From Hungatella effluvii (GTDB lineage Bacteria > Bacillota > Clostridia > Lachnospirales > Lachnospiraceae): a DNA stretch of 64,000 nucleotides. Numbering within the stretch: the stretch's first letter is position 1; each line of letters begins with the position of its first letter. Both the position numbers and the translations under genes were made by a program. The DNA lies in contig NZ_QJKD01000010.1 in the NCBI RefSeq assembly GCF_003201875.1, positions 62,001 to 126,000 on the forward strand, written 5' to 3'. The notes beneath the pieces are model-generated. The model made no database searches. It saw nothing but the letters and a program-made list of their open reading frames with translations, and was not told where the DNA came from. This document shows positions 7,725 to 15,405 of the stretch, piece by piece.

Positions 7725-8504
7725 ATGGATTTTACACAGGCAAAAAAAATATTTGCTGGATATTTAAAGCAGTATGACACAAAAAATGAGAAAATCCGGC
7801 TGAAAATCGTACACACCTACGGCGTGACAGACGCCGCCAGGCTGATCTCTAAAGGCCTTGGCCTCTCCGACGAGGACACCGCCCTGGCCCTGCACATTGC
7901 GCTTCTCCATGATATCGGCCGCTTCGAACAGCTGAGGAGATACGACAGCTTCGACGATTCCATCGTTCCTCACGCGGAGTTAAGCCTCTCCATTCTGTTC
8001 GAAGACCATCTGATCCGCAGCTTCATTCCGGAACGCAGCTACGATTCCATTATCTATACGGCCATAAAGAATCATGGGCTCTACCTGATGGATGACTCCC
8101 TCACCGGAAAGGAACGCCTGCATTCCATGCTCATCCGGGATGCCGATAAGCTTGATAATTTCCGGGTAAAGGAGCAGGACTCCATCCATGCGATGCTGGA
8201 TATTGAAGCCGAAGAACTGGGCGCTGAGGCCATCTCCGACCATATCCTCACGTCCTTCTTAAACCGCTGCCCCATTAAAAACGCCGACCGTGTGACGCAC
8301 ATGGATATGTGGATCTCCTACCTTGGCTATATCTATGACTTAAATTTTCCGGAAAGCCGCCGTATTGTGGCCGGACGCGGCACCATCGATAAGCTCATCG
8401 ACCGGGTCCCTTACAGCAACGAGGCCACCCGGCGGAAGATGGAGCTCATCCGTCAGGCGGCCTGGAACTTTTTATCAGAATCCGCTGCCGGGAGCAGCCG
8501 TTAA
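7725..8504 (+). CDS. HD-domain phosphohydrolase
   Basis: This 259-residue protein has an HD metal-binding domain: HTYGVTDAARLI, then the HD pair in LLHDIGRFEQ (about residues 64-73), a further His in PHAELS, and a late Asp in LIRDADKLDNF. It resembles stand-alone HD hydrolases that act on nucleotides or phosphate esters. Substrate unknown. It diverges from the HAD gene and converges with folT, with only two bases between the stop codons. Confidence 0.82.
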   Translation: MDFTQAKKIFAGYLKQYDTKNEKIRLKIVHTYGVTDAARLISKGLGLSDEDTALALHIALLHDIGRFEQLRRYDSFDDSIVPHAELSLSILFEDHLIRSFIPERSYDSIIYTAIKNHGLYLMDDSLTGKERLHSMLIRDADKLDNFRVKEQDSIHAMLDIEAEELGAEAISDHILTSFLNRCPIKNADRVTHMDMWISYLGYIYDLNFPESRRIVAGRGTIDKLIDRVPYSNEATRRKMELIRQAAWNFLSESAAGSSR

Positions 8505-8506
8505 AA

Positions 8507-9067
8507 TTACGCGAAATTCCTACGGACCGCCTTTAAAATCCCAAGCAGGTTTAATGCCTTCAAAATACTGTAAAAAATCATGGAATCAATGGGCCACATA
8601 ATCAGGTTCTTGATCACTCTGGCTGGCAGGATCACCATAAAGCCCTTGCCGTACAGAACGGACAGACACAGGGTGTTTAAGATCACGTTGCAGATCAGCA
8701 TGACTACAAACTTGGCTAACAGCACCCTCCAGAAGGTGATGGGCTTCTTATAGTAGAAGCAGCCATAGAGCACGCCCGCCAGTATGACGACAGCCGTAAG
8801 CCCCGGGAAAAATGGTCCGGCAGGCTTCAGCAGATACTTCAGCACATCCAGACCTCCGGCAAATATTCCGCCTACCACGGGTCCGAATAAATAGGCGCAT
8901 ACGCCGTTTGGAATGCCGGAAAAGCCGATTCGGATGGTACTGCCTACATTAATGGAAAACATGCCCAGAATGATGGCGATGGCCGCGAGCATAGCCGCGG
9001 TGGTGATGGTCCTTACAGATTTCAGTTCTTTGTAAGAATCGGTGAACAAAGTGACGAATTTTTTCAT
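8507..9067 (-). CDS. folT: ECF transporter substrate-binding subunit for folate (FolT)
   Basis: This 186-residue membrane protein has about six predicted transmembrane helices. It starts with an amphipathic tail and TTAAMLAAIAIILGMFSI, followed by GFSGIPNGVCAYLFGPVVGG, a characteristic S-component segment. It would bind folates and work with shared energising subunits (EcfA, EcfA', EcfT) encoded elsewhere. The assignment to folate rests mainly on a THF riboswitch directly upstream (9133-9229), since S-components diverge quickly. Start at 9067 follows an AAAGGAGG site, which the riboswitch expression platform may hide. Confidence 0.88.
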   Translation of the reverse strand: MKKFVTLFTDSYKELKSVRTITTAAMLAAIAIILGMFSINVGSTIRIGFSGIPNGVCAYLFGPVVGGIFAGGLDVLKYLLKPAGPFFPGLTAVVILAGVLYGCFYYKKPITFWRVLLAKFVVMLICNVILNTLCLSVLYGKGFMVILPARVIKNLIMWPIDSMIFYSILKALNLLGILKAVRRNFA

Positions 9068-9132
9068 AAAAAAATACCTCCTTTGCAGACCTCTTACTAC
9101 AACCGGAGATAATAAACGTATCATCTTCTGAT
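9068..9132 (-). promoter_or_regulatory. Expression platform of the THF riboswitch
   Basis: Between aptamer and gene the minus strand carries ATCTCC, which can pair with GGAGGT of the folT ribosome binding site (six pairs, one G-U). No run of T follows a stem, so control looks translational. Inferred from base pairing only. Confidence 0.45.
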
Positions 9133-9229
9133 GCAGCGGGATGCGATTCGTGTACCGCAAGAAAAATCTTTTCGTCCGGCTGACAACTCCCTGTTCAACC
9201 AGCACTTAACGCACACAAACCTACTCTGC
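9133..9229 (-). promoter_or_regulatory. Tetrahydrofolate (THF) riboswitch
   Basis: The minus strand begins GCAGAGTAGG, continues with the hallmark GTGCGTTAAGTGC, then GGGAGTTGTC, GGACGAAAAG, CTTGCGG and ends CGCATCCCGCTGC. GCAG at the 5' end (9229-9226) closes with CTGC at the 3' end (9136-9133). These blocks, in this order, match the THF-I class found upstream of folT in Clostridia. It senses reduced folates and should lower expression of the transporter. Confidence 0.9.
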
Positions 9230-9259
9230 TAATATTGATTTGTAATTTGTAACGAACTC

Positions 9260-9287
9260 AGTATATCACAGAATACGGGAAATGCAA
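9260..9287 (-). promoter_or_regulatory. Promoter for the THF riboswitch/folT unit
   Basis: TTGCAT (9287-9282), 16-bp spacer, TATACT (9265-9260) on the minus strand, about 30 bases upstream of the aptamer. Confidence 0.55.
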
Positions 9288-9295
9288 ATATTTTT

Positions 9296-9841
9296 TCATT
9301 TGGCATCTGCATTCTTTTCTTTCTTTTGTCTTACCATCCATTCCACGCCCTTATGGACTGCCAGCGCGATCACGATTCCCAGCACAAGTCCGGTCAGAAC
9401 ATCCGACGGAAAATGAACGAAGAGATACAGCCTGGAAAATGCAATGAGCGCCGCCAGAACGAGCGCCGCCGCTCCCCAGCGCCGGTTATAGAGAAAGATG
9501 CTCACAGCCGCCTCGAAGGAGGCCATGGTATGGCCGGAAGGGAAGGAAAAATCCCCCGGATTTTCGATCAGCAGCTGTACGGCAGGATCGATCCAGCACG
9601 GCCGGTCTCTCGCCACTAAATTCTTTAAGAGAATATTGCCGATCAGTAAACCGCCTGCCAGGGATAAAAGAACGCAGAATCCCATCTTCCTCGTCTTTTT
9701 AAAACAGAACAGCACAAGTCCCGTGAGAATCCAGAAAATTCCGCTGTCCCCCATATGGGTAATATTTTTCATCACCACATCCAGCCATGGCGTATGGATG
9801 GACTGCAGAAAATAAAGAATTCCAAACTCCGCTTCTATCAT
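9296..9841 (-). CDS. PAP2-family membrane phosphatase
   Basis: This 181-residue protein has five or six hydrophobic helices and the three acid-phosphatase signatures: KNLVARDRP, FSFPSGHTMASF, and SRLYLFVHFPSDVLTG. Such enzymes act at the outer membrane face on lipid phosphates, for example undecaprenyl pyrophosphate or phosphatidylglycerol phosphate. An AAGGAG site lies upstream of the ATG at 9841. It stands alone between folT and the divergent lrgAB genes. Confidence 0.9.
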   Translation of the reverse strand: MIEAEFGILYFLQSIHTPWLDVVMKNITHMGDSGIFWILTGLVLFCFKKTRKMGFCVLLSLAGGLLIGNILLKNLVARDRPCWIDPAVQLLIENPGDFSFPSGHTMASFEAAVSIFLYNRRWGAAALVLAALIAFSRLYLFVHFPSDVLTGLVLGIVIALAVHKGVEWMVRQKKEKNADAK

Positions 9842-9913
9842 GATTTATAAGCTCCTTCCGGTAAGAATCTGTTTTTTTCGGTGTAATGGGTATTATAACA
9901 GTTGAAAAAATAT

Positions 9914-9942
9914 TTGACAAGCGGCTTATTTGAGTTTAGGAT
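9914..9942 (+). promoter_or_regulatory. Sigma-A promoter of lrgAB-like genes
   Basis: TTGACA (9914-9919), exact 17-bp spacer, TAGGAT (9937-9942), 44 bases before the start codon. Confidence 0.7.
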
Positions 9943-9985
9943 AAACCGTAGTTAAACGAATGATACATAAAGGGAGGCAAAAGAC

Positions 9986-10357
9986 ATGAAATTCATCAAA
10001 CAATTCAGTATCATCCTGATAATTTCCCTGATTGGGGAAGCGCTTCACTACTTTATTCCTCTGCCTGTTCCAGCCAGCATCTACGGGCTGCTTATTATGC
10101 TCGCGGGGCTTCAGACGAAGCTCATACCTCTGGACAGCGTCCAGGAAGCCAGTTACTTCTTAATCGACATAATGCCGCTGATGTTCATACCTGCCGCGGT
10201 GGGACTTCTCGATTCCTGGGGACTGCTCCGGCCGATCCTCATCCCTTTTCTGGTCATCACCATGGTCTCCACAGTGGTGGTTATGGTCGTCTCAGGGAAA
10301 ATTACGCAGTTTTTTATAAGATCTGACAAAAAAAAGAAGGTACCGGAACATGAATGA
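9986..10357 (+). CDS. CidA/LrgA family holin-like membrane protein
   Basis: This 123-residue protein has four transmembrane segments and the family pattern LIGEALHYFIPLPVPASIYG and PLMFIPAAVGLLD. LrgA/CidA proteins form small membrane complexes with LrgB/CidB and have been linked to cell lysis control and, in several bacteria, to uptake of pyruvate or related organic acids. The next gene, overlapping by eight bases, is its LrgB partner. An AGGGAGG site precedes the ATG. Confidence 0.92.
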   Translation: MKFIKQFSIILIISLIGEALHYFIPLPVPASIYGLLIMLAGLQTKLIPLDSVQEASYFLIDIMPLMFIPAAVGLLDSWGLLRPILIPFLVITMVSTVVVMVVSGKITQFFIRSDKKKKVPEHE

Positions 10358-11042
10358 GATGATAAAAGAGTTTTTGTTTTTTGGAGCAGCTGTAAGCATC
10401 ATGGGATATGAACTGGGCCTCTTTCTCAAGGCAAAGTTCAGACTTCCGATTTTCAATCCACTGTTGATATCCATTATCGCAGTCATGATTTTTTTATCCG
10501 TTTTCCACATAGACTATGAAAGCTATAATGTAAGCGCCAGATACTTGAGCTATCTGCTGACTCCGGCCACCGTCTGTCTGGCCGTCCCGCTCTATCAGCA
10601 GCTAAGCCTGCTGAAAAAGCACGCCAGGGCCATTCTGGCGGGGACCGTGACCGGTGTTTTGACCACGATGGCGACGGTTCTGGTCCTTGCGCTCCTCTTC
10701 CAGCTGACTCACGAACAGTATGTCACCTTTCTTCCGAAGTCCATCACCACCGCCATCGGCATGGGCGTATCGGAGGAGATGGGCGGCATTGTCACAATCA
10801 CTGTGGCCTGCATCATCATCACGGGAATCATCGGCAACATCATCGCTGAGACCGTCTGCCGTCTTTTCCACATCACAGAGCCGGTTGCAAAGGGGATCGC
10901 CATCGGTTCCGCCTCCCACGCCATCGGCACCACAAAAGCCATGGAAATGGGCGAGATCGAAGGAGCCATGAGCAGCCTCGCCATCGCCGTGTCCGGGCTT
11001 TGCACGGTGTTGTTTGCATCGGTGTTTGCGAATTTTATTTAA
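10350..11042 (+). CDS. LrgB/CidB family membrane protein
   Basis: This 230-residue integral membrane protein has six or seven helices and the family's conserved segments FLPKSITTAIGMGVSEEMGG and IGSASHAIGTTKAMEMGE. It overlaps the LrgA-like gene and forms a two-gene unit with it. No LytSR-type regulator lies next to the pair, so the controlling signal is not evident. Confidence 0.92.
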   Translation: MNEMIKEFLFFGAAVSIMGYELGLFLKAKFRLPIFNPLLISIIAVMIFLSVFHIDYESYNVSARYLSYLLTPATVCLAVPLYQQLSLLKKHARAILAGTVTGVLTTMATVLVLALLFQLTHEQYVTFLPKSITTAIGMGVSEEMGGIVTITVACIIITGIIGNIIAETVCRLFHITEPVAKGIAIGSASHAIGTTKAMEMGEIEGAMSSLAIAVSGLCTVLFASVFANFI

Positions 11043-11070
11043 CACTATTAATCTGAGCTTGAAAAAGATC

Positions 11071-11109
11071 AAAAAATGGGTACAGCGGAAAGTTCCACTG
11101 TACCCATTT
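11071..11109 (-). terminator. Intrinsic terminator for the choline-binding-repeat gene
   Basis: AAATGGGTACAG pairs with CTGTACCCATTT; on the minus strand it is followed by six T. It sits between convergent genes and could work in both directions. Confidence 0.82.
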
Positions 11110-11116
11110 ATCTGCA

Positions 11117-12298
11117 TCACTGCTGAACCCAAACTCCATTATAATCCACATATCTTCCATCCGGAGTCCAACGTCCCGCGTACATCACGCCGCTTCCGTC
11201 CATATAGTACCAGGCTCCGTTAATATACTGCCAGCCCGTCATCATGGCTCCGCTTCCATCCAGATAGTACCAGTCGCCGTTGATTCTCTGCCATCCGACC
11301 TGCATCACGCCGCTGGAATTCATGTAGTACCAGCGTCCGTTCACATACTGCCAGTCCGTCGTTCTCACGCCGCTTCCGTCCAGGTAATACCATGCCCCGT
11401 CGATCTGCTGCCATCCGGTGCGCATCTTGCCGTCAGGTCCCAGATAATAGTTATTGCCGTCGATCCGTTTCCAGCCTGTCGTCATATATCCGTCGCCGTC
11501 GAAATAATACCATGCGTTGTCTATCAGCTTCCAGCAGCTTCTCGGATATCCGCCGCCTGAATATGCGTACCACCAGCCTCTGGCGTTCTGCTGCCATGCT
11601 CCGTTGCCGCCGTAGTACCAGACCTCATCCTCGTCAATGTAGTAATCCTCCGAATAGTCGGACCACTCGCCTGCTCTGGAATTATAGCTTGCAATGGCGC
11701 GGACACGGAAGGTATAGGAACCCTCACGGTCCATATTGTTTGCGAAATTATAGCTGCTGTCTGTTGTCTTGACGGTTACAACCGATTTCTCATCGCGGTA
11801 AAGACGAACCTCGTATTCCTTCGAGCCTTCCAGCGGATCCCAGTAAGCCACGTTTCCGCCCCACTCCAGGTTCTGAACGCTGCTTAAGGTTCCGCCGATT
11901 CTCTTTAAATATACCTCCAGTTCCATCTGTGTCCCGTCGTCGTAGATTCTGGCCTTCTTATAGACGGCGCTGCATCCGTTTAACGTAAATCTGCTCTTCG
12001 ATGTGGAGCTGAAACGGTATCCGCTCTTCGCCGTCAGTTCTACATGAACCAGAGGCCGGTCGCCGACTACCCAGACGTCGCCTTCGTTTGAATACTCTGC
12101 GTATTCAACGGTAAATGGCTGTCCATCCGGCGCCTTCACGTGAATTCGGCCGATCTCATTGCCGGACTTCGGTTCCTCCCCCGAGTACGAAAAGTCCAGC
12201 TTCACCGAATCAATCTTCGTATCTGCGGCCCATGCCGGCATGGCCAGCGCCATGATCAGGACCAGTGTCATAATAAAACCTAACCGCTTTCCTTTCAT
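11117..12298 (-). CDS. Secreted protein with C-terminal cell-wall-binding (choline-binding type) repeats
   Basis: This 393-residue protein has a clear signal peptide (MKGKRLGFIMTLVLIMALA, cut after AWA). Residues about 25-215 form two beta-rich regions; the second (from about 135, VQNLEWGGNVAYWDP... YEVRLYRD) resembles a fibronectin type III fold. From about residue 230 the protein consists of aromatic repeats of about 20 residues of the form GWQ-x-I-x-G-x-WYYLDGSG, seven or eight in all, with highly similar DNA (about 11130-11510). Such repeats bind choline or other wall decorations. No catalytic domain is visible, so it may be an adhesin or wall-associated binding protein. A terminator follows at 11071-11109. 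Confidence 0.85.
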   Translation of the reverse strand: MKGKRLGFIMTLVLIMALAMPAWAADTKIDSVKLDFSYSGEEPKSGNEIGRIHVKAPDGQPFTVEYAEYSNEGDVWVVGDRPLVHVELTAKSGYRFSSTSKSRFTLNGCSAVYKKARIYDDGTQMELEVYLKRIGGTLSSVQNLEWGGNVAYWDPLEGSKEYEVRLYRDEKSVVTVKTTDSSYNFANNMDREGSYTFRVRAIASYNSRAGEWSDYSEDYYIDEDEVWYYGGNGAWQQNARGWWYAYSGGGYPRSCWKLIDNAWYYFDGDGYMTTGWKRIDGNNYYLGPDGKMRTGWQQIDGAWYYLDGSGVRTTDWQYVNGRWYYMNSSGVMQVGWQRINGDWYYLDGSGAMMTGWQYINGAWYYMDGSGVMYAGRWTPDGRYVDYNGVWVQQ

Positions 12299-12495
12299 AT
12301 CAAACCCTCCTCATAAAAATGCACCAGTTATTTTCTATCTTCATTATAGTAAAACAACCAATATCTTTCAATTTCTTTATCATTACGATATATTACATTT
12401 TTATGACAGACTTTTCCAGCTATTTTTTTAAATATGTAACCATTTTGTCTTTTTATGACTTTTCAGCGGTTTTTTTGTAACTTTAATCGTTTTTT

Positions 12496-13140
12496 TCAGT
12501 CTCTATCCCAATCCTCGTTAACCGGACAGCCCTTCCGGTAAGAGAGCCGGTCTTCCTCCGTAATCTCCCGCACCACTCTGCACGGCGTCCCGAATGCCAC
12601 CGAATGGGAAGGAATATCGTGGGTTACCACGCTGCCGGCTCCGATCACCACGTCACTTCCAATCGTCACGCCGGGCAGAATAATCGTATTCGATCCGACC
12701 CATACATCGTCCCCAATGTGGATAGGCAGGGAAAACTGAGCGCCCTTGCGCCGGTACTCTCCCCAGACAGGATGTCCCGTGACCGTAAGCGTCACATTCG
12801 GTCCAAACATCACGTAGTTACCGATAAATACTTCACAGTCATCGACAACACACATATTAAAATTGGAATAAAAGTGATGACCGATATGCGTATTGCATCC
12901 GTACGAAAAAAAGGCGGGGGATTCAATCCAGATTTCCTCTCCCGCTTCCGCCAGGAGTTCGTCTAAAATCCTCCGTTTTTCCTTTCCATTCGACGGTCTT
13001 GTCTGATTATAATCGTAGACCAGTTCCTTACAATGCACGCGCTGGTATTCAATTTTCTTCTCATATGCCTTATTCTCTTCCATCTCATGGCCGAATTCGC
13101 AGTATAAACGGCCACTCTTCATCTTGCCTTCCAATGACAT
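12496..13140 (-). CDS. Hexapeptide-repeat sugar O-acetyltransferase (maltose/galactoside acetyltransferase type)
   Basis: This 214-residue cytosolic enzyme has the N-terminal Mac domain (MKSGRLYCEFGHEM... ELVYDYNQTRP) and a left-handed beta helix of hexapeptide repeats (VFIGNYVMFGPNV, HIGDDVWVGSNTIILPGVTIGSDVVIGAGSVVTHDI). The catalytic His is in TGHPV. It transfers acetyl from acetyl-CoA to the 6-hydroxyl of sugars. GGAGG precedes the ATG at 13140. Substrate specificity cannot be read from the sequence. Confidence 0.9.
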   Translation of the reverse strand: MSLEGKMKSGRLYCEFGHEMEENKAYEKKIEYQRVHCKELVYDYNQTRPSNGKEKRRILDELLAEAGEEIWIESPAFFSYGCNTHIGHHFYSNFNMCVVDDCEVFIGNYVMFGPNVTLTVTGHPVWGEYRRKGAQFSLPIHIGDDVWVGSNTIILPGVTIGSDVVIGAGSVVTHDIPSHSVAFGTPCRVVREITEEDRLSYRKGCPVNEDWDRD

Positions 13141-13214
13141 TATTTTGTACCTCCGGTTGCTTTTTCTTTTATTTTATCACAGTCATATATGGTTGTAAAA
13201 CGATATGATACTCC

Positions 13215-13498
13215 ATGGTGATCGGAACGCTGTTTGGAGAACTCATCAACATCGACCGCCAGCTGACCCGGGCCGGATACTATCTTCAGTCCAGACTCAT
13301 CCGCGGTTCCTCGGACAGCACCTTTGCAGAGAGCTTCGTCAGCTGCACGATCTTCGTCTGCGTGGGAGCCATGGCAATCGTCGGCTCCCTCCAGAGCGGA
13401 ATGTCCGGCAATCATGAAATACTCTATGCAAAGTCCTTAATCGATTTCGTGTCCACCATGGTCATGGCCGCCGGCGCCATTTCTTCCGGTTCTGCTCT
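13215..13498 (+). pseudogene. DUF554 membrane protein, internal fragment
   Basis: The frame reads VIGTLFGELINIDRQLTRAG, then STFAESFVSCTIFVCVGAMAIVGSLQSGM and ILYAKSLIDFVSTMVMAA, which is the central part of DUF554 (YdfK-like) membrane proteins. The N-terminal third of a normal protein (about 65-70 residues) and the C-terminal part (about 90-100 residues) are missing: upstream sequence in all frames lacks the glycine-rich start, and downstream the frame runs antisense into the FliB-like gene. No ribosome binding site precedes it. It is best read as a decayed remnant between two minus-strand genes. Confidence 0.8.
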
Positions 13499-13514
13499 GC
13501 CATTTCTTTTAATT

Positions 13515-14681
13515 TTACCCCATGACCAGCGTAAGCAGCCGGTCCAGGCCGCAGACCTTCTCCTCACGGAACAGATTCTCCAGGCGTTCCAGGTTTAGAT
13601 CAGAGTGTTCCACCTCTCTTGAATAGCGGCGCGCGGCCTCAAAAAACACGTTCTTATCCAGTACGCCGCCCTGCTCTTTCCACAGGGCCTGCGCCGTCTC
13701 ACGGATCAGGAGCGTACTCACCACGGCCAGCTTCATCTTCTCATAGGGTCGTTCATCGTATTCCGCACCACAGAACCAGGTAAACACAAAGTAGACCATC
13801 AGCTGCTCAGACCACCGCTCCCATGTCTCACGCCGCTCCTCCGATACCTCTAAGAATTCATAAAATTCCTGTCTCTGCTCCTCATACGCACTTTCCCCTG
13901 CTCCGTACAGAACAGTCCTGACCCGCCCGATATAATCCGGCCAGCCGGAATTTAACACCTCCAGCTCATCAAAGAAGCCGAACAGTTCTTTCATCCCGTC
14001 AAAACGGCTCTCTCCGTCAATCTGATACGCCAAAAGCCTGGAGGCAAGCTTCCCGACAGCCCCCTTCCTTCCGTAACGCTCCAGCAGGGAATCCGTCTCA
14101 TACAGACGGCCATTCACGATTCTGCGCTGTAAGTCATGAGCCAGCCCCAGCACGATTCCCGTGCGCAGGTTCCAGTCCAGTTCCCGGTTTTGCAGCGTGG
14201 AAATGATGAAATCTCTGCAGTCCATGAGCTTGGTATAAAGAAAGAAATCAAAATAAGGGTAAGTCTCCTCCTTCTCCGTCTCTTTGCTTAGGAACCGCAC
14301 CGGCTCCTCACAGTCCAGAATCAGCTTTGCCGCCTCCGGACACGACAGCGACAGAGATATCTCCCTCACCCCCTCAAACTCCTCGATATGCCTGGGATAC
14401 GCCCGGCACGTCCGGCAGAGCATGGAAGGCCCTGCCTCTGAATAGATGTCGCAGAGATTATTTTCATCTAAAAATGCACAGCGCCCATCATACTGGCGGA
14501 ACGCAGAATTCTCCCAGTCAATGGAATTCTTCAGCCGGCTGCCAAAGGGATCTCTTCTTTTCCTGTATTTTTTTAACGATGCGTCATCAATCATAATCTG
14601 CCAGCCGGCGCAGCACGTATCCGGACATTCGCCCGCTACACACTGAAACCGGCTGTAATAATGTGGTACTGTTATCTTCAT
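13515..14681 (-). CDS. FliB-like lysine-N-methylase
   Basis: This 388-residue protein opens with FQCVAGECPDTCCAGWQIMID and has further cysteines in GRCAFLDENNLCDIYSEAG and LCRTCRAYPRH, a pattern of FliB-family proteins that methylate flagellin lysines (the Cys set probably binds an Fe-S cluster). The C-terminal two thirds is helical with few landmarks. No flagellin or flagellar gene lies in the window, so the target may be encoded elsewhere or be a different protein. The upstream flank is the ytaF gene, same strand. Confidence 0.85.
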   Translation of the reverse strand: MKITVPHYYSRFQCVAGECPDTCCAGWQIMIDDASLKKYRKRRDPFGSRLKNSIDWENSAFRQYDGRCAFLDENNLCDIYSEAGPSMLCRTCRAYPRHIEEFEGVREISLSLSCPEAAKLILDCEEPVRFLSKETEKEETYPYFDFFLYTKLMDCRDFIISTLQNRELDWNLRTGIVLGLAHDLQRRIVNGRLYETDSLLERYGRKGAVGKLASRLLAYQIDGESRFDGMKELFGFFDELEVLNSGWPDYIGRVRTVLYGAGESAYEEQRQEFYEFLEVSEERRETWERWSEQLMVYFVFTWFCGAEYDERPYEKMKLAVVSTLLIRETAQALWKEQGGVLDKNVFFEAARRYSREVEHSDLNLERLENLFREEKVCGLDRLLTLVMG

Positions 14682-14740
14682 TTCTCTTATCTCCTGTCAC
14701 CTGATTATTCAGAACCCCCACCAGGTGCTCATAGTATAAC

Positions 14741-15373
14741 TCATGAAAGGCTTTTTGTCACGGCCAGAATCATAAAGAGGACGCCGCTGATCCAGGAGAG
14801 GTCGCATTTACAGCGGGAAGCCAGCTTTCTTCCTAAAAAAAGGCCCGCATACATCATCACGATTCCCATGATGAGCGCCGTCCCCATCGTCAGTCCCACC
14901 GGTATTTCCAGAAATGCGGAGAGTGCCCCCGCGATCAGGCTGTCGATCGACATGGCGAAGGACAGAAACAGAACCTCCTTCCATGACAGCGACTGGGAAT
15001 GGTCCCAGTCCGCCGCCATGGGATCTCCGTAGATATTGACAATGATACGAAGGCCGGAGAAAGAAAATGTGATTCCCTTATGCAGGCTTACATGCCTGTT
15101 AATGTATTTCTTAATGGTATAATCGAGAAGCTTTACCACGCCGAGAAGGAAAAGGCTGATAAAACACACCGTCCGGGTCATGCTCTCCGGAACCAGACCG
15201 TCCAGTAGACTTCCCGCCGCCAGCGCAATCCCCAGACAACCGCTGCAGACTGCATTCATGACAACGATTTTTTCCCATGTAATATGCACTTTATTTGCGC
15301 CATAGGCCATGCTGGCCACAAAGGTGTCCATGCAGAGGGCCAGGACTAAAACCAGGATATGAAACATAGTCAT
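14741..15373 (-). CDS. ytaF: Sporulation membrane protein YtaF (MntP-like fold)
   Basis: This 210-residue protein with six predicted transmembrane helices has the repeated acidic motifs LALCMDTFVASMAYG and FLSFAMSIDSLIAGALSA, as in MntP/YtaF. The middle loop FSGLRIIVNIYGDPMAADWDHS is typical of YtaF rather than of the manganese exporter MntP. It is expected in the membrane of sporulating cells; the transported ion is not established. Start could be the ATG at 15373 or at 15367; neither has a strong ribosome binding site. Confidence 0.82.
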   Translation of the reverse strand: MTMFHILVLVLALCMDTFVASMAYGANKVHITWEKIVVMNAVCSGCLGIALAAGSLLDGLVPESMTRTVCFISLFLLGVVKLLDYTIKKYINRHVSLHKGITFSFSGLRIIVNIYGDPMAADWDHSQSLSWKEVLFLSFAMSIDSLIAGALSAFLEIPVGLTMGTALIMGIVMMYAGLFLGRKLASRCKCDLSWISGVLFMILAVTKSLS

Positions 15374-15405
15374 CTGTCTTTGCTTTTTCTAGTAATATAT
15401 TCCGC

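Noticed and set aside
6824..7816. N-terminal extension of the HAD protein to 7816
   Set aside because: The extra residues have no homology to HAD proteins and overlap the divergent HD gene; ATG at 7639 has a ribosome site.
11130..11510. Regular DNA repeats suggesting a CRISPR array
   Set aside because: The repeats are in frame and encode wall-binding repeats of the protein at 11117; there are no unique spacers.
13140..13415. Minus-strand frame in the DUF554 remnant
   Set aside because: Highly charged shadow frame; the plus-strand frame matches a known membrane family.
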